A DNA stretch of 64,000 nt, from NCBI GenBank assembly GCA_026120185.1, contig JANUWF010001217.1, positions 558,001-622,000 of the forward strand. The letters are read 5' to 3'. This document shows, piece by piece, positions 34,463 to 45,263 of this stretch. Position 1 is the stretch's first letter. Every line of letters begins with the position of its first letter. Position numbers and translations under genes: made by a program. The notes below the pieces were generated by a model that did no database searches, was not told where the DNA came from, and saw only the letters and a program-made list of their open reading frames with translations. The DNA comes from Voacanga thouarsii. Its lineage: Eukaryota > Streptophyta > Magnoliopsida > Gentianales > Apocynaceae.

Positions 34463-35758
34463 GTTTTCTATAGGGGCGGAATATTGAACTCGATATGCTA
34501 ATATGATATAAAGACGATACGGTTATAGCGGGTTAGGATTGATGTTTTGGAGGTTCGAATTGAAACAGGTTGATCCGTTTAATTTTAGACGTGTACAGGT
34601 CATAAACGGGTTCAACTCGTTTCAACCCGCGAACCTGTTTAACTTTTTTTAATATTATATTTAATATTTTTTGTAATACCTTACAAATTTTACTATAGAA
34701 AAATAGATAATTTAATTTTTTACATGAATTAATTGAATTAATTAAATTATTTGTGTGTCTATTTTGTTTAATTATATTAGACCTCTTAAAGAAAATAAAT
34801 GATGTTAATGTAATTATTTGCTTGATATATAGTATATGAATCATTCTTAATTAATTATTATTTAATATCCATAATAATAATATTATTATGAGTTAGTAAG
34901 CAACGACCTTACGTAAGTCTAAAGGGGAAGATTAGACCTTTAGGAAATAACGTATGTAATATGCCTAAAGGTCGAATCGAATATAGAATGAAAAGAAACT
35001 CGTGTGGTGCATTCACCAGAGAGTAAGGTTCACTCAGTATCGATTGACCAATTCGTATACTATGATATTTTTGACATTGGGACAAAGATAATTTGAATTA
35101 CACCCTACAAGGACAAGCCTTCATTTCGTGTTCGTTTTCGGCTCTCTATTTGCTCTTTAACATTCCTGGCATGCTATGATAAAATTGTTATTCTAAATAT
35201 CTAGAGAAAATAATTTCTTAAACAATCTAATTTTATTGCAAAATTACATTTGTTTAAATATTTAAGATTAAATCTTATAAATTTATTAAGATCTCTAGAT
35301 ATTTAGCGGGATGATTTGTTATTTTATTGGTTATTTATGACTTTACGGATTGTTTTATTAGTTTTTTAATTTTATATGATTTGATTTGATTTTTTTAAAT
35401 TTTTTGTGTAATAGTGCACAGATTGGCGGATTTAGTAGGTATTCGGGTTGACAGATTTAGTAATTATTTATTTAATTTTTGTGTCTGATCATATCATGTC
35501 GTGTCAATCCGTTTTATAACACGAACACGACAAGAAAATAAATGGATTGACACGACACGACACGTTTATTAATCGGGTCGTGTTCGGGTTGACCTGTTGA
35601 GTGTAATTATCTCAAGTTAACACGATCCATCAACCCGAACACGACACGACACGTTTATTAATCGGGTCGTGTTCGGGTTGACCTGTTGAGTGTAATTATC
35701 TCAAGTTAACACGATCCATCAACCCGAACACGACACGATTGCCACCCCTAATTTTCTA
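34463..35758. mobile_element. Non-autonomous hAT-like element with 8-bp target duplication
   Basis: Element 34471-35750 starts TAGGGGCGGAAT and ends ATTGCCACCCCTA, so the terminal inverted repeat is roughly TAGGGGyGG. The flanks are GTTTTCTA (34463-34470) and ATTTTCTA (35751-35758), one mismatch in eight. No transposase is inside. The right end holds GTCGTGTTCGGGTTGA-type words in both orientations, a pattern common in plant hAT MITEs. Confidence 0.75.
35553..35735. repeat. 89-bp tandem duplication with palindromic content
   Basis: Two copies with period 89 (CACGTTTATTAATCGGG at 35561 and 35650). Each contains CGTGTTCGGGTTGA and its inverse TCAACCCGAACACG, so each copy can fold into a long hairpin. 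Confidence 0.88.
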
Positions 35759-35821
35759 TTATCCCTAGCATGTCCCGTGCCGATGCTTTTTCCTTGCCAA
35801 GTCTGAAAACCGAAAGCGCTC

Positions 35822-35838
35822 TTTTTTTTTTTTTTTTT
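35822..35838. repeat. T-run of about 17
   Basis: Homopolymer in otherwise unassigned sequence. The flanking 35759-36368 shows no gene that I can support. Confidence 0.85.
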
Positions 35839-36369
35839 GCTAGATACCGAATGCGCTCTCACTTAATACCATTTCTCTAACCCAGTATTCACACGTTCCC
35901 TGCCACAATTCCAGCCAGGGCCATCAGCCTTTGTTGCCTGCGAGTGTTTCGGATGCACTCCTTTTTTTCCCGCGGCATAACATACAGATGACAGCTACCC
36001 TTTCACCCATAATGGTCATCCTACGTTCCCAGTATTTTTACATGGTTTTACCCAAGTGCCGTTGAGAAATTTTTAGTTTGGCAGTTTTGATTCAAATTCA
36101 AATTTCATTTTGTTTGGAACGAGAAATTCCATTGTAATTGCTTTCCACTTAAAATTTTCCGAGTGGGCATAAGAATGAAAACTCAAATAAATTTGCAATA
36201 TGATTTTCAAAATTAGGTTACTCAAAGCAAAAAATTCCTAGACCGGATCAAGTGCACTCACTAATCAACTATTTTTCACCAAATAGTGAGGACCACTACT
36301 GCATATAGGTGAGATGAAAAAATGTAATCCAGTCTAGATTTGGTAAGGTTCATAATTCTACAAGAAAGT

Positions 36370-37650
36370 ACTCCCTCTATTTTATATTATTTGGCATTTT
36401 CACCATCTACACTCAAATTAAAAATATTAAAATGAATAAGTAATTTTTTTAGTTATAACTGATTACTTCCGATATTTAGGATCAATTATTCAAAAAAACG
36501 GCGAGTTCGATGGCGAAGTTGCACACCGAGTTAAGGCGGATTAGTTGAAATGGAGGAGTGTGACTGGAATTCTATGTGATCGTAATATACCATTGAATTT
36601 AAAGGGAAAGTTCTACAGAATAGCCATAAGACCTACTTTGTTATATGACACGGAATATTGGGCAATTAAAATGTATCATATTCAAAAAATAAAAATAGCT
36701 GAAATACATATGTTACGGTGGATTTGTGGATATACTAGAAAAGATAGAGTTAGAAATGAAACCATTAGGGAAAAGATAAGAGTAACATCTATTGAGAAAA
36801 ATATGAGAGAAAATCATCTGAGGTAAGTCTAAAATGATATGAATAGAAGTATGACGGTCGATAAAAGGAAATGACGATAAAGGATCTATATGGATGACCA
36901 CACGTTGCGTGACATTGGTTCATATAGTCGACCCTAAATTTTTTAAGATTAAGACTTAATTTGTTATTTTTGTTATTTTCAAATTTATTTCTAATAAGTA
37001 GAAGGATGTATAATTATTTACGAAATTCTTTATCTTTTCATTAAATATGCTATGATTTCTCTCTCTACTAACTTCCCCCCACTATTCTTTTCATCATCTT
37101 TCTTCACCGTCTCTGCATTTTATTTCATACTCAATATTTATATGCTCCAAAACCACCACTATCTCCCACCTTTGATCTTTACTATTCTACAGAGTAAGAG
37201 AAATGGCTCTAAATCACCATCGATGACTTCTTGGGAGAATTTATCAAAATGTTATTTTGACGGAAATATTATTCCCACCTTGCTGAAACCTTGTTTTGGT
37301 TTTAGAAAAGAGAACATGGGTTTCGATCTTAATTTGGATCTACATGAAGAATAAGAAAATTCCATTAATATCCATTGGCAACCTCTTGGGAGAAATTTCA
37401 AAGGAGTAGACAACTGCAGAGAAGCATTAAAAAAAGGGGGGGGGTGTTGATCGATTGAGAGAGAGAAGTGAGATCCGATTTGGTTTTTTTTAGAGGTATA
37501 AAGATTGAGAAACTTAGGAAGTTGTTTAGTTTGACTAAATTTAAGGATAATATTCAAAAAAATATTAATCATTGATATATAAAAATATATAAAGAGTTAA
37601 ATATTATAAAATGAAATATAAATATCAAATAATATAAAATGAATGATGTA
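36370..37650. mobile_element. Stowaway-like element ends around an RTE LINE insertion
   Basis: The left end is TACTCCCTCTATTTTATATT near 36369. The right end, reversed, is TACATCATTCATTTTATATT ending at 37650. The two share ATTTTATATTATTTG in inverted orientation, and a TA sits at both edges. The pair looks like an old mariner/Stowaway MITE split by an RTE LINE (36464-36985) and other sequence. The call rests on the terminal match only. Confidence 0.5.
36464..36985 (+). pseudogene. RTE-clade LINE reverse transcriptase, 3' fragment
   Basis: The plus frame reads YFRYLGSIIQKNGE, then HRVKAD, a TAG, and LKWRSVTGILCDRNIPLNLK. Next come FYRIAIRPTLLYDTEYW, then MLRWICGYTRKDRVRNE and MRENHLR. This is the conserved C-terminal part of plant RTE-type non-LTR retrotransposon RTs (YLGSxIQxDG ... 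LYGxExW ... MLRWMCGxTR). Everything upstream is missing, as in a 5'-truncated LINE. Decayed tail sequence continues to about 36985, ending in a TTGTTATTT-like region. Confidence 0.85.
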
Positions 37651-37948
37651 TATCATTATTATTAGGTGGTCCACATTATAAATTACAAATTTTAAATTGT
37701 TATACTTGTTTAGAAAAAATATATATCTATTTAAAAAAATATAAAAGTGTATTTAGATAACTTTAAAAAAAACTCACTTTAATTTAAAATAATTACTATT
37801 TAAATTTTTATTTTCTAAAAATTTATTATATATTAATAATATATTATATTCTCTTTTTAAATTTATTAAAATTTTAATTTAATTTAATTTTATATATTTA
37901 ATATTTTTTTATATTTAATCAAATTTATCTTTAAAAAAAGACTATTTA
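36986..37948. other. AT-rich unassigned stretch
   Basis: No gene supported. It has a pyrimidine-rich part at 37070-37200 and a G9 run near 37436-37444. The last 250 bp before copia-3 are extremely AT-rich. Confidence 0.4.
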
Positions 37949-37953
37949 AGAAT

Positions 37954-38320
37954 TATTATGAATTATTGGAATCTTTATTAATTAGTGGATGCTCCACTAA
38001 TTATGGATTTATGTGAATTATTAGAAGATTTTTATGGATGTCCACCATTTAGTGGAGACACCACTAATTAAGATTAGTGGAAGATGATGTATGTCATGAT
38101 GTAATCCACTAATTAGAGCTTTATAAATAGAGCTATTCTCTAAGCTTGTAATACACCATTATTTTGTGAAAGAAAGATTAGTGAAAGAAAGATTAGAGAA
38201 AGAATTGTGAGAGAAAGAAAGAGAGAAGTTTGAAGAGAAATTCTTGTGCAAAGAATAGTTAGAATTTTCTTAGTGTGTAGTGTGTAGATTTTATTCTAAC
38301 ACTACCCTAATTTTATAACA
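37954..38320 (+). repeat. copia-3 left LTR
   Basis: 367 bp, TATTATGAATTATTGG...TTTTATAACA. It contains a TATA-like GCTTTATAAATAGAGC near 38110 and a GA-rich stretch at about 38168-38235. Confidence 0.9.
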
Positions 38321-38337
38321 CGTTATCAGCACGAGTC
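38321..38337 (+). other. copia-3 primer-binding site
   Basis: CGTTATCAGCACGAG directly follows the left LTR. It is the tRNA-Met-derived primer sequence seen in many plant copia elements that begin TATTATG. Confidence 0.7.
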
Positions 38338-38463
38338 TCTGCCGTTATTAAAGCCAGAAGACAGGTACGCATTTATTGATCTCGCTAAATTCGAATTTGT
38401 AACCCTTGATATTTCTGAAAAAAAAAATTTATATGTCATACAAAAATGCATCTAAATACTAAA

Positions 38464-38960
38464 AAAAAAGGAGATCCATATGTCATGTGGATAAAAAGAA
38501 AGATTTGACCACCTGAAGATGGTCGTACTACCCACTGCACGGTATGAATGGTTGCACCTGAAGTTGCAAGATTGTAAAATCGTGAACTCCGTGATGTATA
38601 AAACTACATCTTAGTTAAAAAATTTACGGAGAAAAAGTTACTGATGAATTTATATTGGAGAAGACATTCTCCACTTTTCATGTTCTACAGTAACAATATC
38701 GAGAAAAAGGGTATTCAAAATTGACAGCTTTAACATGAGTTATTATTGAGAAATCATGAAGCCAGATGAACTGGCTCAACAGCACTCCTAGAAGTGAATG
38801 TTGTTGGCTCCAGCAGAAGCCATCGTTATAGTCGTAGTTGTGGCAATGGCCGTGGTTATGGTCATGGACACACTCGATATTTCCCTTATCACAGAGAAAT
38901 ACTGGCCACCTGAAGTGGAACAGAAAAGATAATAAGGGAAAAAGATATTTCCATTAATAA
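38464..38960 (+). pseudogene. copia-3 gag fragment
   Basis: Across shifting frames the plus strand gives ARYEWLHLKLQD, then LEKTFSTFHV, QQYREKG, LLLRNHEARP and NGRGYGHGHTRY. These are consecutive landmarks of the copia UBN2/Gag region (LRLQDFKSV, EKTFSTFHASN, QQYRE, NHEARPTG, Gly/Arg-rich stretch before the zinc knuckle). Several stops interrupt it. The sequence ends before the CCHC knuckle, close to where the captured gene begins. Confidence 0.78.
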
Positions 38961-39071
38961 TAAGCATCACATCTTTTATTCATATCATTAGTGTTCATAT
39001 GAACTTGAGGATACGTGCTTATAGTTGCTCTTTTGTAATTGAGCTGACAAATGTAAGATGAAGGTTTGTAA

Positions 39072-40437
39072 TTATTCTTTTTCAATATTTACATTAGAGG
39101 AAGACAAACAATTAGTAATTATGGACTTCAACTCCTCTTTTTCGACATCCTCCTCCTTTTCTTTCCCTTTTGAGCCAGCATCGAGACTAGCAGCAGAAGT
39201 AGCCGTAAAATTACTGCGAAATGAGTCTTGAGATTTTATGATCTCCTTAAGTTTATTATATTTCTTATTATATTTGGCCCTGAAGCATGCTTGTCTCAAT
39301 TTCTGTGTTTGGTCCTCTAACTGCGTATTAGGACTTTCTTCCACCAACTGTTTTTCACATTCCAGTATCGCAATGGCTTCTTGTAATTTCTTCTCAGCCA
39401 TATGTCCTCCTTCTTCTTTATTTTGCATATCCTGTAAATTGAAGTGATATCATCGGTTATTTACTTATAAATCTTTCATAGTTTCATACTTACAAATTAT
39501 AAGTATGTATGAGAGAGAACCTGAACATTCTTGATTATGGTCTCCAAGCTCACCAATTTCTGTGAGGCCATCGACGAATTCCTAACTCCCTACATCTTTT
39601 CTTGAGACGGGTTATGCCAATATTCGGTTCTTTGGTCTGCGCTCATGATTGGTAGGTAAAAGTACTGCGAAATTGTTTCTCTTGATAGTGTTTGAGAGTT
39701 ATTGCCCTTCTTCTCTCTCTGCCTCTTAATCATCTTCTTCTCCCCAGGAATTTTGTCTGCAATAATATCTTGAACTTCGATATTATGTATTTCATGAGTA
39801 CTTACTCCGACTTCGCTGCCAAGACCACTCATTATTTCTCCTAGAAAAAGAAAATAATATCAGTAAAGGTAATACCATTCAAAATCCATGTTTAAATGTA
39901 TAATAACCTGGAAACATATTCTGGCTTTGTTCAAAATCCATTAGAGAGTAGAAAGGATCATGCACAAGCATACCTCATTCAAATGAATAGTATCAAGAGG
40001 AACAGTATCAAAAGCAGTCTCTTGTAGGAGCAGATCAACTTGGTCCAAAGCAGTATGTTCAAAACTTCCACTGATTTACATAAAAAACAAACCAAAAGAG
40101 AGTTTAATTTCATTATCAAGCACACTAAAAACAAATGGAAGCCATCAAAGGTATCTCACCTGAAATTAGGAGGAAGTGGTTGGTTTGGAAAGGAAAACAT
40201 ATCAAAATCTTCTGCGTTCGAATTAGACAGAAGCGGTTGGTTTGAAAAGGAAAACATATCAAAATCTTCTGCGTTTGAATTAGGCAGAAGCGGTTGGTTT
40301 GGAAAGGAAAACATATCAAAATCTTCTGTGTTCGAATTAGGCAGAAGCGGTTGGTTTGGAAATGAAAATACATCAACATCTACTGCAGAAACTAAGTCAA
40401 AATTTGACCATGTCTCAAATGAATTACGAGTCTCCAT
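39072..40437 (-). pseudogene. Captured RWP-RK (RKD-type) transcription factor gene, antisense inside copia-3
   Basis: On the minus strand, ATG 40437 starts exon 1 (to 40160). It encodes four units of a 19-residue repeat like DMFSFPNQPLLPNSNAEDF. A second exon at 40070-39974 (DQVDLLLQE) and a piece at about 39950-39910 (MDFEQSQNMF) follow. Exon 39840-39521 holds the RWP-RK domain: ETISQYFYLPI, then, after a 1-nt shift, [20 protein letters not shown], then HRN. A second shift leads to [12 protein letters not shown]. The last exon, 39431-39072, is a coiled-coil-like KKLQEAIAILECEKQLVEE segment with stop TAA. Introns have GT-AG ends. RWP-RK/RKD proteins are DNA-binding regulators of egg-cell and gametophyte programmes. 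Two frameshifts in the DNA-binding domain suggest a pseudogene. Confidence 0.8.
40160..40390 (-). repeat. 57-bp coding tandem repeat in the RWP-RK gene
   Basis: Three to four copies at 57-bp spacing (GGTTGGTTTG words about every 57 bp from 40178). They translate to a 19-residue aromatic/acidic unit with FSFPNQPLLPNSN. Confidence 0.9.
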
Positions 40438-40498
40438 ATCTGCTTTGTGATTTTTGTTTTTGATGTTTACTAATGACTGATAACTGATATATATATCG

Positions 40499-40502
<4 letters not shown>

Positions 40503-40538
<36 letters not shown>
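40503..40538. repeat. (AT)n microsatellite
   Basis: About 18 AT units just upstream of the captured gene's start codon on its strand. Confidence 0.92.
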
Positions 40539-40540
<2 letters not shown>

Positions 40541-40704
40541 GTATGAGGAAGAAGAAGAGGTAGATGGTAGGTAGAGGGTCGGAGGAGAAGAAAAGACAAG
40601 AGAGGAAGAGGAAAAGTCGGTACCGGGAAGAGTGAAAAAAAAAAAAAAGGAGATATTTTTCTTGGCATTTCCTACTTGTCATCATTTTCTTATATTTCTT
40701 TTCT

Positions 40705-42877
40705 TATTCTCTTGTGAAATCATTATTCCCTAAATTAGGGGGAGAATAGAAACAGTACAAGAAAGATCGTGATTGGACAACATCATTAAATTATCTTGAT
40801 CCACATACAAGCGCGTGTGAACTTGAAGTTCAAAAGATAATTCATTTGTAAAGCATTGCAAATCAAATGCCAGACACTTTTGTTGACTCTAGAAGAGTAA
40901 CAAAATCGCATATGCCAGTTATAAATGCTCCTATTCTAATTGAAGTTCCAACAGAACAAAAGATTTTACATATAGCTGCTGAGCCAAAAGCATTCCAGAA
41001 GCATGGCCGACCTCTTGGTTCTAAAGATAAAAATCCTTGAAAGAAAAGAGGATTAAATGATCCAGAAGATCATATTGAAGAAAAGAATGATAAAGACCAA
41101 GAGAGAACTGATGACAAATAACCAGAAGTTGATGAAAGTAACACTGAAATTTCTATCAATTATACCACTTCCGGTAGAAGTTGGAATCGGATAGAAACTG
41201 TTATTGATAATATATTTGCATACAATATATCTCTTGATGTTACACAGGATAATGATGATCCTGAACCAATATCGATTGATGAATGTCGGCATAGAAAAGA
41301 TTGGTCGCAATGGAAAGATGCGATTCAATCGGAGTTAAATGCATCGGCAAAACGTGAAGTCTTCGGACCTGCAGTCCGAACACCGAAGGTATAAAACCCG
41401 TTGGTTACAAATGGATATTTGTGCGAAAGCGCAATGAAAAGAGTGAAATCGTTCGATATAAAGCGCGATTAGTAGCCCAAGGTTTTTCACAAAGACCAGG
41501 TATTGATTATGATGAAACTTATTCTCCTGTTGTTGATGCTATTACACTCCGATATCTTATCGGTTTGGCAAGTACATGAAAAGATAGATATGCGCCTATT
41601 AGATGTTGTCACTGCTTACTTGTATGGAAATTTAGAAAATGATGTTTACATGAAAATCCCCGAAGGATTTCATATGCCGAAGCATATAAACATTATCCTC
41701 GTGAAAATTACTCCATCAAGTTGCGTAAATCATTATATGGCCTGAAGCAATCTGGCGCATGTGGTTTACACGTCTTAGTGAATATTTATTGAAAGCGGGA
41801 TTTAAAAATGACCAGGTATGTCCATGCGTTTTTATTAAGAAATGCTGGTTCTAAATTTGTGATATTAGCTATATATGTTGATGATATTAATCTTATTGGA
41901 ACTCCTGAAGAGCTCCAAGAAACAATTGATTATTTAAAAAGAGAATTCGAAATCAAGGATTTTGGTAAAACCAAATTTTGCCTTGGTTTACAAATTGAAC
42001 ATTTGGAGAGTGGAACATTTATTCATCAATCAACATATACGAGCAAAAGTGCTAAAAAGATTTTACATGGACAAAGCACATCCATTGAGTATTCCAATGA
42101 TCGTGCGATCATTAAATATGGATAAAGTTCCTTTCCGACCTCAAGAAAATGATGAAGAACTCCTTGGTCCCGAAGTACCATATCTCGAGTGCAATTGGTG
42201 CATTGATGTATCTTGCTAATAATACACGACTCGATATTGCTTTTGCTTGTCAATTTATTAGCAAGATTTAGTTCTTCACCAACACGACGACATTGGAATG
42301 GAATTAAACAAGTCCTTCGATATCTCCAAGGTACAATTGATCTCGGATTATTTTATTCAAATAAAACCAGATCCAACATTGATAGGTTATGCGAGATCTT
42401 TGGTTATTTATCCGATCCACATAAAGCACGTTCTCAAACGGGCTATCTATTTACATGTGGAAATACTTGCTATATCATGGCGTTCTACGAAACAATCTAT
42501 AGCAGATTACTTCTTCAAATCATGCTGAAATTATAGCCATTCATGAAGCAAGTCGAGAATGTGTATGGCTAAGATCCATGATTCATTATATCCGAGAAAG
42601 TTGTGGATTATCATCAATCAAAGGTATTCCAATTCCTCTTTATGAAGACAATGCAGCTTGCATAGCTCAATTACGAGGAGGATATATTAAAGGAGATCGG
42701 ACAAAACATATTTCACCAAAATTCTTATTTACTCATGAACTCCAGAAGAAAGGTGAAATTGATGTGCTACAAATTCGGTCATGTGATAACCTCGCAGATA
42801 TTTTCACGAAGACTTTACCGACTGCAACATTTGAAAAGTTGAGATATAAAATCGGTATGCGTCGGTTTAAGATTTAA
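40705..42877 (+). pseudogene. copia-3 pol: linker, reverse transcriptase and RNase H
   Basis: Pol resumes after the captured gene, with CCCTAAATTAGGGGGAGAAT and a DPHTSACELEVQKIIHL segment near 40800. The pre-RT linker has HMPVINAPI and KAFQKHGRPLGSKDK. RT follows from about 41290: DWSQWKDAIQSEL, GYKWIFVRKRNEK, DVVTAYLYG and, at about 41871-41890, the catalytic YVDD. Next are [18 protein letters not shown] and a degenerate stretch. RNase H follows, with HEASRECVWLRS, LYEDNAACI and DNLADIFTKTLP, ending at the natural stop 42875. At least five frameshifts occur. The protease and integrase core are missing. Confidence 0.88.
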
Positions 42878-43026
42878 AGGAATCATCTCATCAGGGGGAG
42901 TAATAAATAGACATATAGAATAGTGTACTCTTTTTCCTTCACTAGATTTTTTTCTACTGGGTTTTTATCTAGTAAGGTTTTAACGAGGCATATTCTTTAT
43001 GTAATGGATGGACATCCAAGGGGGAG

Positions 43027-43378
43027 TATTATGAATTATTGGAATCTTTATTAATTAGTGGAGGTTCCACTAATTATGAATTTATGTGAATTATTAGAAG
43101 ATTTTTATGGATGTCCACCATTTAGTGGAGACACCACTAATTAAGATTAGTGGAAGATGATGTATGCCATGATGTAATCCACTAATTAGAGCTCTATAAA
43201 TAGAGCTATTCTCTAAGCTTGTAACACACCATTATTTTGTGAAAGAAAGATTAGAGAAAGAATTGCGAGAGAAAGAAAGAGAGAAGTTTGAAGAGAAATT
43301 CTTGTGCAAAGAATAGTTAGAATTTTCTTAGTGTGTAGTGTGTAGATTTTATTCTAATATTACCCTAATTTTATAACA
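43027..43378 (+). repeat. copia-3 right LTR
   Basis: 352 bp, preceded by the purine tract AAGGGGGAG at about 43018-43026. It matches the left LTR, apart from about ten substitutions and the absence of a 15-bp repeat. Confidence 0.9.
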
Positions 43379-43383
43379 AGAAT

Positions 43384-44228
43384 GTATATATATAAAATTC
43401 TCATTCAAAAGATTTTGTAAATGGGGTCGCGGAGAGACCAACGGCGACGGGACTATATAGATAGGTACCAAACGGGGGTATGGCACTTGACATGAGATGA
43501 CAATTGACAGCCTGGTGTGCTCTGCACGTAGTCCAGATCGAGACTCGTGTCTTTTGGATTTGGGACCTTGCAAATTGTGCTGGATATGTCACGTTCATAA
43601 TTAATGATAACGTAAAGTATTTTGGAAGTATTAATAAAAAATTTAAATTTTTTTTAATATAGTCCTTGTAAATTTATCTTTCACCATTTTAAAAAGTTAT
43701 ACTGTTATTTTTAATATATATTTTTTATTTAATGTGTCTCCCTAATTCTTATCTTTTGATGTTCGTTCTTTAAATTTTTAATATAAGTTTTATAAATTTT
43801 ATCTTTTATCTTTTTAAAAAATTTTATCATTATTCTTTAATATATATTTTTATTTAATTTATTTTTAAAATTTTTATTTTCTGATTCCGTACCTACACTA
43901 ATATTAAATTTTATAACTCTGCACATATTTTTATAATTATTGTGCATATTTTTATTTAAATCCTGCCTTATCAAGTTTAATGGCCCCGCATCCATTTGTT
44001 CACACTCATCCTGCTCCTCTTCTTCTGACCAATAATAATAATGATGCAACTGCAAATGCAAAGCCATATGGATTCATCTCCCTCCGGCAAAGCTTGCAAT
44101 TTGGTTGTGGAAAATGAAAGGAAAAGAAAAAAAGAAAGTCAAGAATGGAACTCCAAGTTGCAATCAAGTATTTAACTGAAAATAACCGTTGACAATTCGC
44201 CCCACGTACGTTCATCAGCCCGTTTACC
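43384..44228. other. Upstream region of the RING-H2 gene
   Basis: AT-rich and without a recognisable gene; 43600-43950 is almost pure A/T. The last part, 44150-44230, may be the promoter of the RING-H2 gene. Confidence 0.45.
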
Positions 44229-44230
44229 TA

Positions 44231-44238
44231 TTATAAAT
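44231..44238 (+). promoter_or_regulatory. Candidate TATA box of the RING-H2 gene
   Basis: TTATAAAT, about 50 bp before the ATG at 44287. The short distance would leave a leader of roughly 20-25 nt. The call is based on sequence and spacing only. Confidence 0.4.
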
Positions 44239-44286
44239 GCCTTTGCCCTATGGCAGGTGGAACTCCCACCACAAATTTCGTCCACA

Positions 44287-44658
44287 ATGTCTATCACAAT
44301 GTCACTAGTAAATCGTCTGGACCAAATTTTTGATCTGGACATGGCTTTGACGACATCGGCAACCATGATGGAGAATTCCGGTTCCGGTGGTGGTAATGAG
44401 ACTGCAAAGCTCATCTCGGACTCTGTTGCTTCCGGACAAAACCGCCAGATTGAGTTGCCGATCGTAGCGGCAGTTGGTGTTTGCACTGTCTGCATGGAAG
44501 GCTTCAAACCAAGGGAGGAAGGCAACCAAGTCACTTGCGGCCATGTCTTCCATGGAACGTGCATCCATAAATGGCTCTCCCTTCATAACTCATGCCCTCT
44601 CTGCCGATTCCATATCGTCGCCGCTGCTGTTCAAGATGCTTCTGTGAATAGCTTTTAG
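44287..44658 (+). CDS. Small intronless RING-H2 finger protein (probable E3 ubiquitin ligase)
   Basis: A 123-residue open frame from ATG 44287 (MSITMSLVNRL) to TAG 44656-44658. Another ATG at 44250 is out of frame, so 44287 is the best start. Residues about 70-110 form a perfect RING-H2 finger, C-x2-C-x14-C-x-H-x2-H-x2-C-x10-C-x2-C (CTVC ... CGHVFHGTC ... CPLC). A Trp at the usual E2-contact position follows IHK. RING-H2 fingers recruit E2 enzymes and transfer ubiquitin. No transmembrane segment or signal peptide is seen, so it is not a typical ATL protein. The rest is a Gly/Ser/Asn-rich linker. There is no disruption, so it is probably functional. Substrates are unknown. It stands alone between mobile elements. 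Confidence 0.8.
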   Translation: MSITMSLVNRLDQIFDLDMALTTSATMMENSGSGGGNETAKLISDSVASGQNRQIELPIVAAVGVCTVCMEGFKPREEGNQVTCGHVFHGTCIHKWLSLHNSCPLCRFHIVAAAVQDASVNSF

Positions 44659-45263
44659 TTTCTAGTTTTGCTTTTCATCTTCTTTCTTCCCATTTTCCTC
44701 TATGTTAATTACCATGTATGAAGAGGAGTATAGCTAGAATCCTCCGGTACTGGAAAATCTGTAAGCCTCTCTCGTTCTTATTAGGCATTTTATTCCAGTC
44801 CTCCTTAATTTCTTTTCCAATATCGGCTCTTGTGCTAAAGAGAATACTAGTTTCCATTGATCGAGCACCCTTATCAAACTGAGAATCACACAGTTTCCAT
44901 TGATCTCCGGCCTTCTTCTTTTGGCTCAAGAACATTGTTAACCAAAGTTAAAGCTGTCAAAATATCATGGGAGCACATCATTATCTAATGGAATACAGTG
45001 AAACTCTTCTTCAGTCAATTATAGTAATAAGATAGTGAAAGTCAACCAGAGACAACATCAAATATACATTAGAATACACAATGAGAAAGAGAGATTGATT
45101 TAATGAGAGAGAGATTGATTTACGTATAAAATTTGCATAACTCTGTGTGTCTGCTGCTTAATTTGCGCTAATCTTTGGTGCAACCACTCGTCCGTCCATC
45201 CACCTTAATTTCTTCACGTGGTGAGAGTGCATTTATCATCGAAATTATTATATTGTTGTATAG
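44659..45263. other. Downstream region of the RING-H2 gene
   Basis: Contains the expected 3' UTR of the RING-H2 gene and no other gene I can support. Confidence 0.4.

Larger units (their letters stand above)
37949..43383 (+). mobile_element. copia-3: non-autonomous Ty1/copia carrying a captured RWP-RK gene
   Basis: Element 37954-43378 (5425 bp) with a perfect duplication AGAAT (37949-37953, 43379-43383). The LTRs are 37954-38320 and 43027-43378. They differ at roughly ten positions plus a 15-bp repeat present only in the left one, so it is a fairly young insertion. The order is LTR, primer-binding site, gag fragment, a foreign antisense block (about 39000-40700), the pol linker, RT, RNase H, polypurine tract, LTR. 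The end of gag, the protease and the integrase core are missing and are replaced by the foreign block. Confidence 0.9.

Noticed and set aside
37052..37354. 100-residue open frame with hydrophobic start
   Set aside because: No domain, no splice context; it lies in low-complexity pyrimidine-rich DNA between mobile elements.
39238..40450. Plus-strand open frames opposite the RWP-RK gene (one of 136 residues with SGWF repeats)
   Set aside because: They are shadows of the minus-strand 57-bp coding repeat; the minus frame has the recognisable domain and splice sites.
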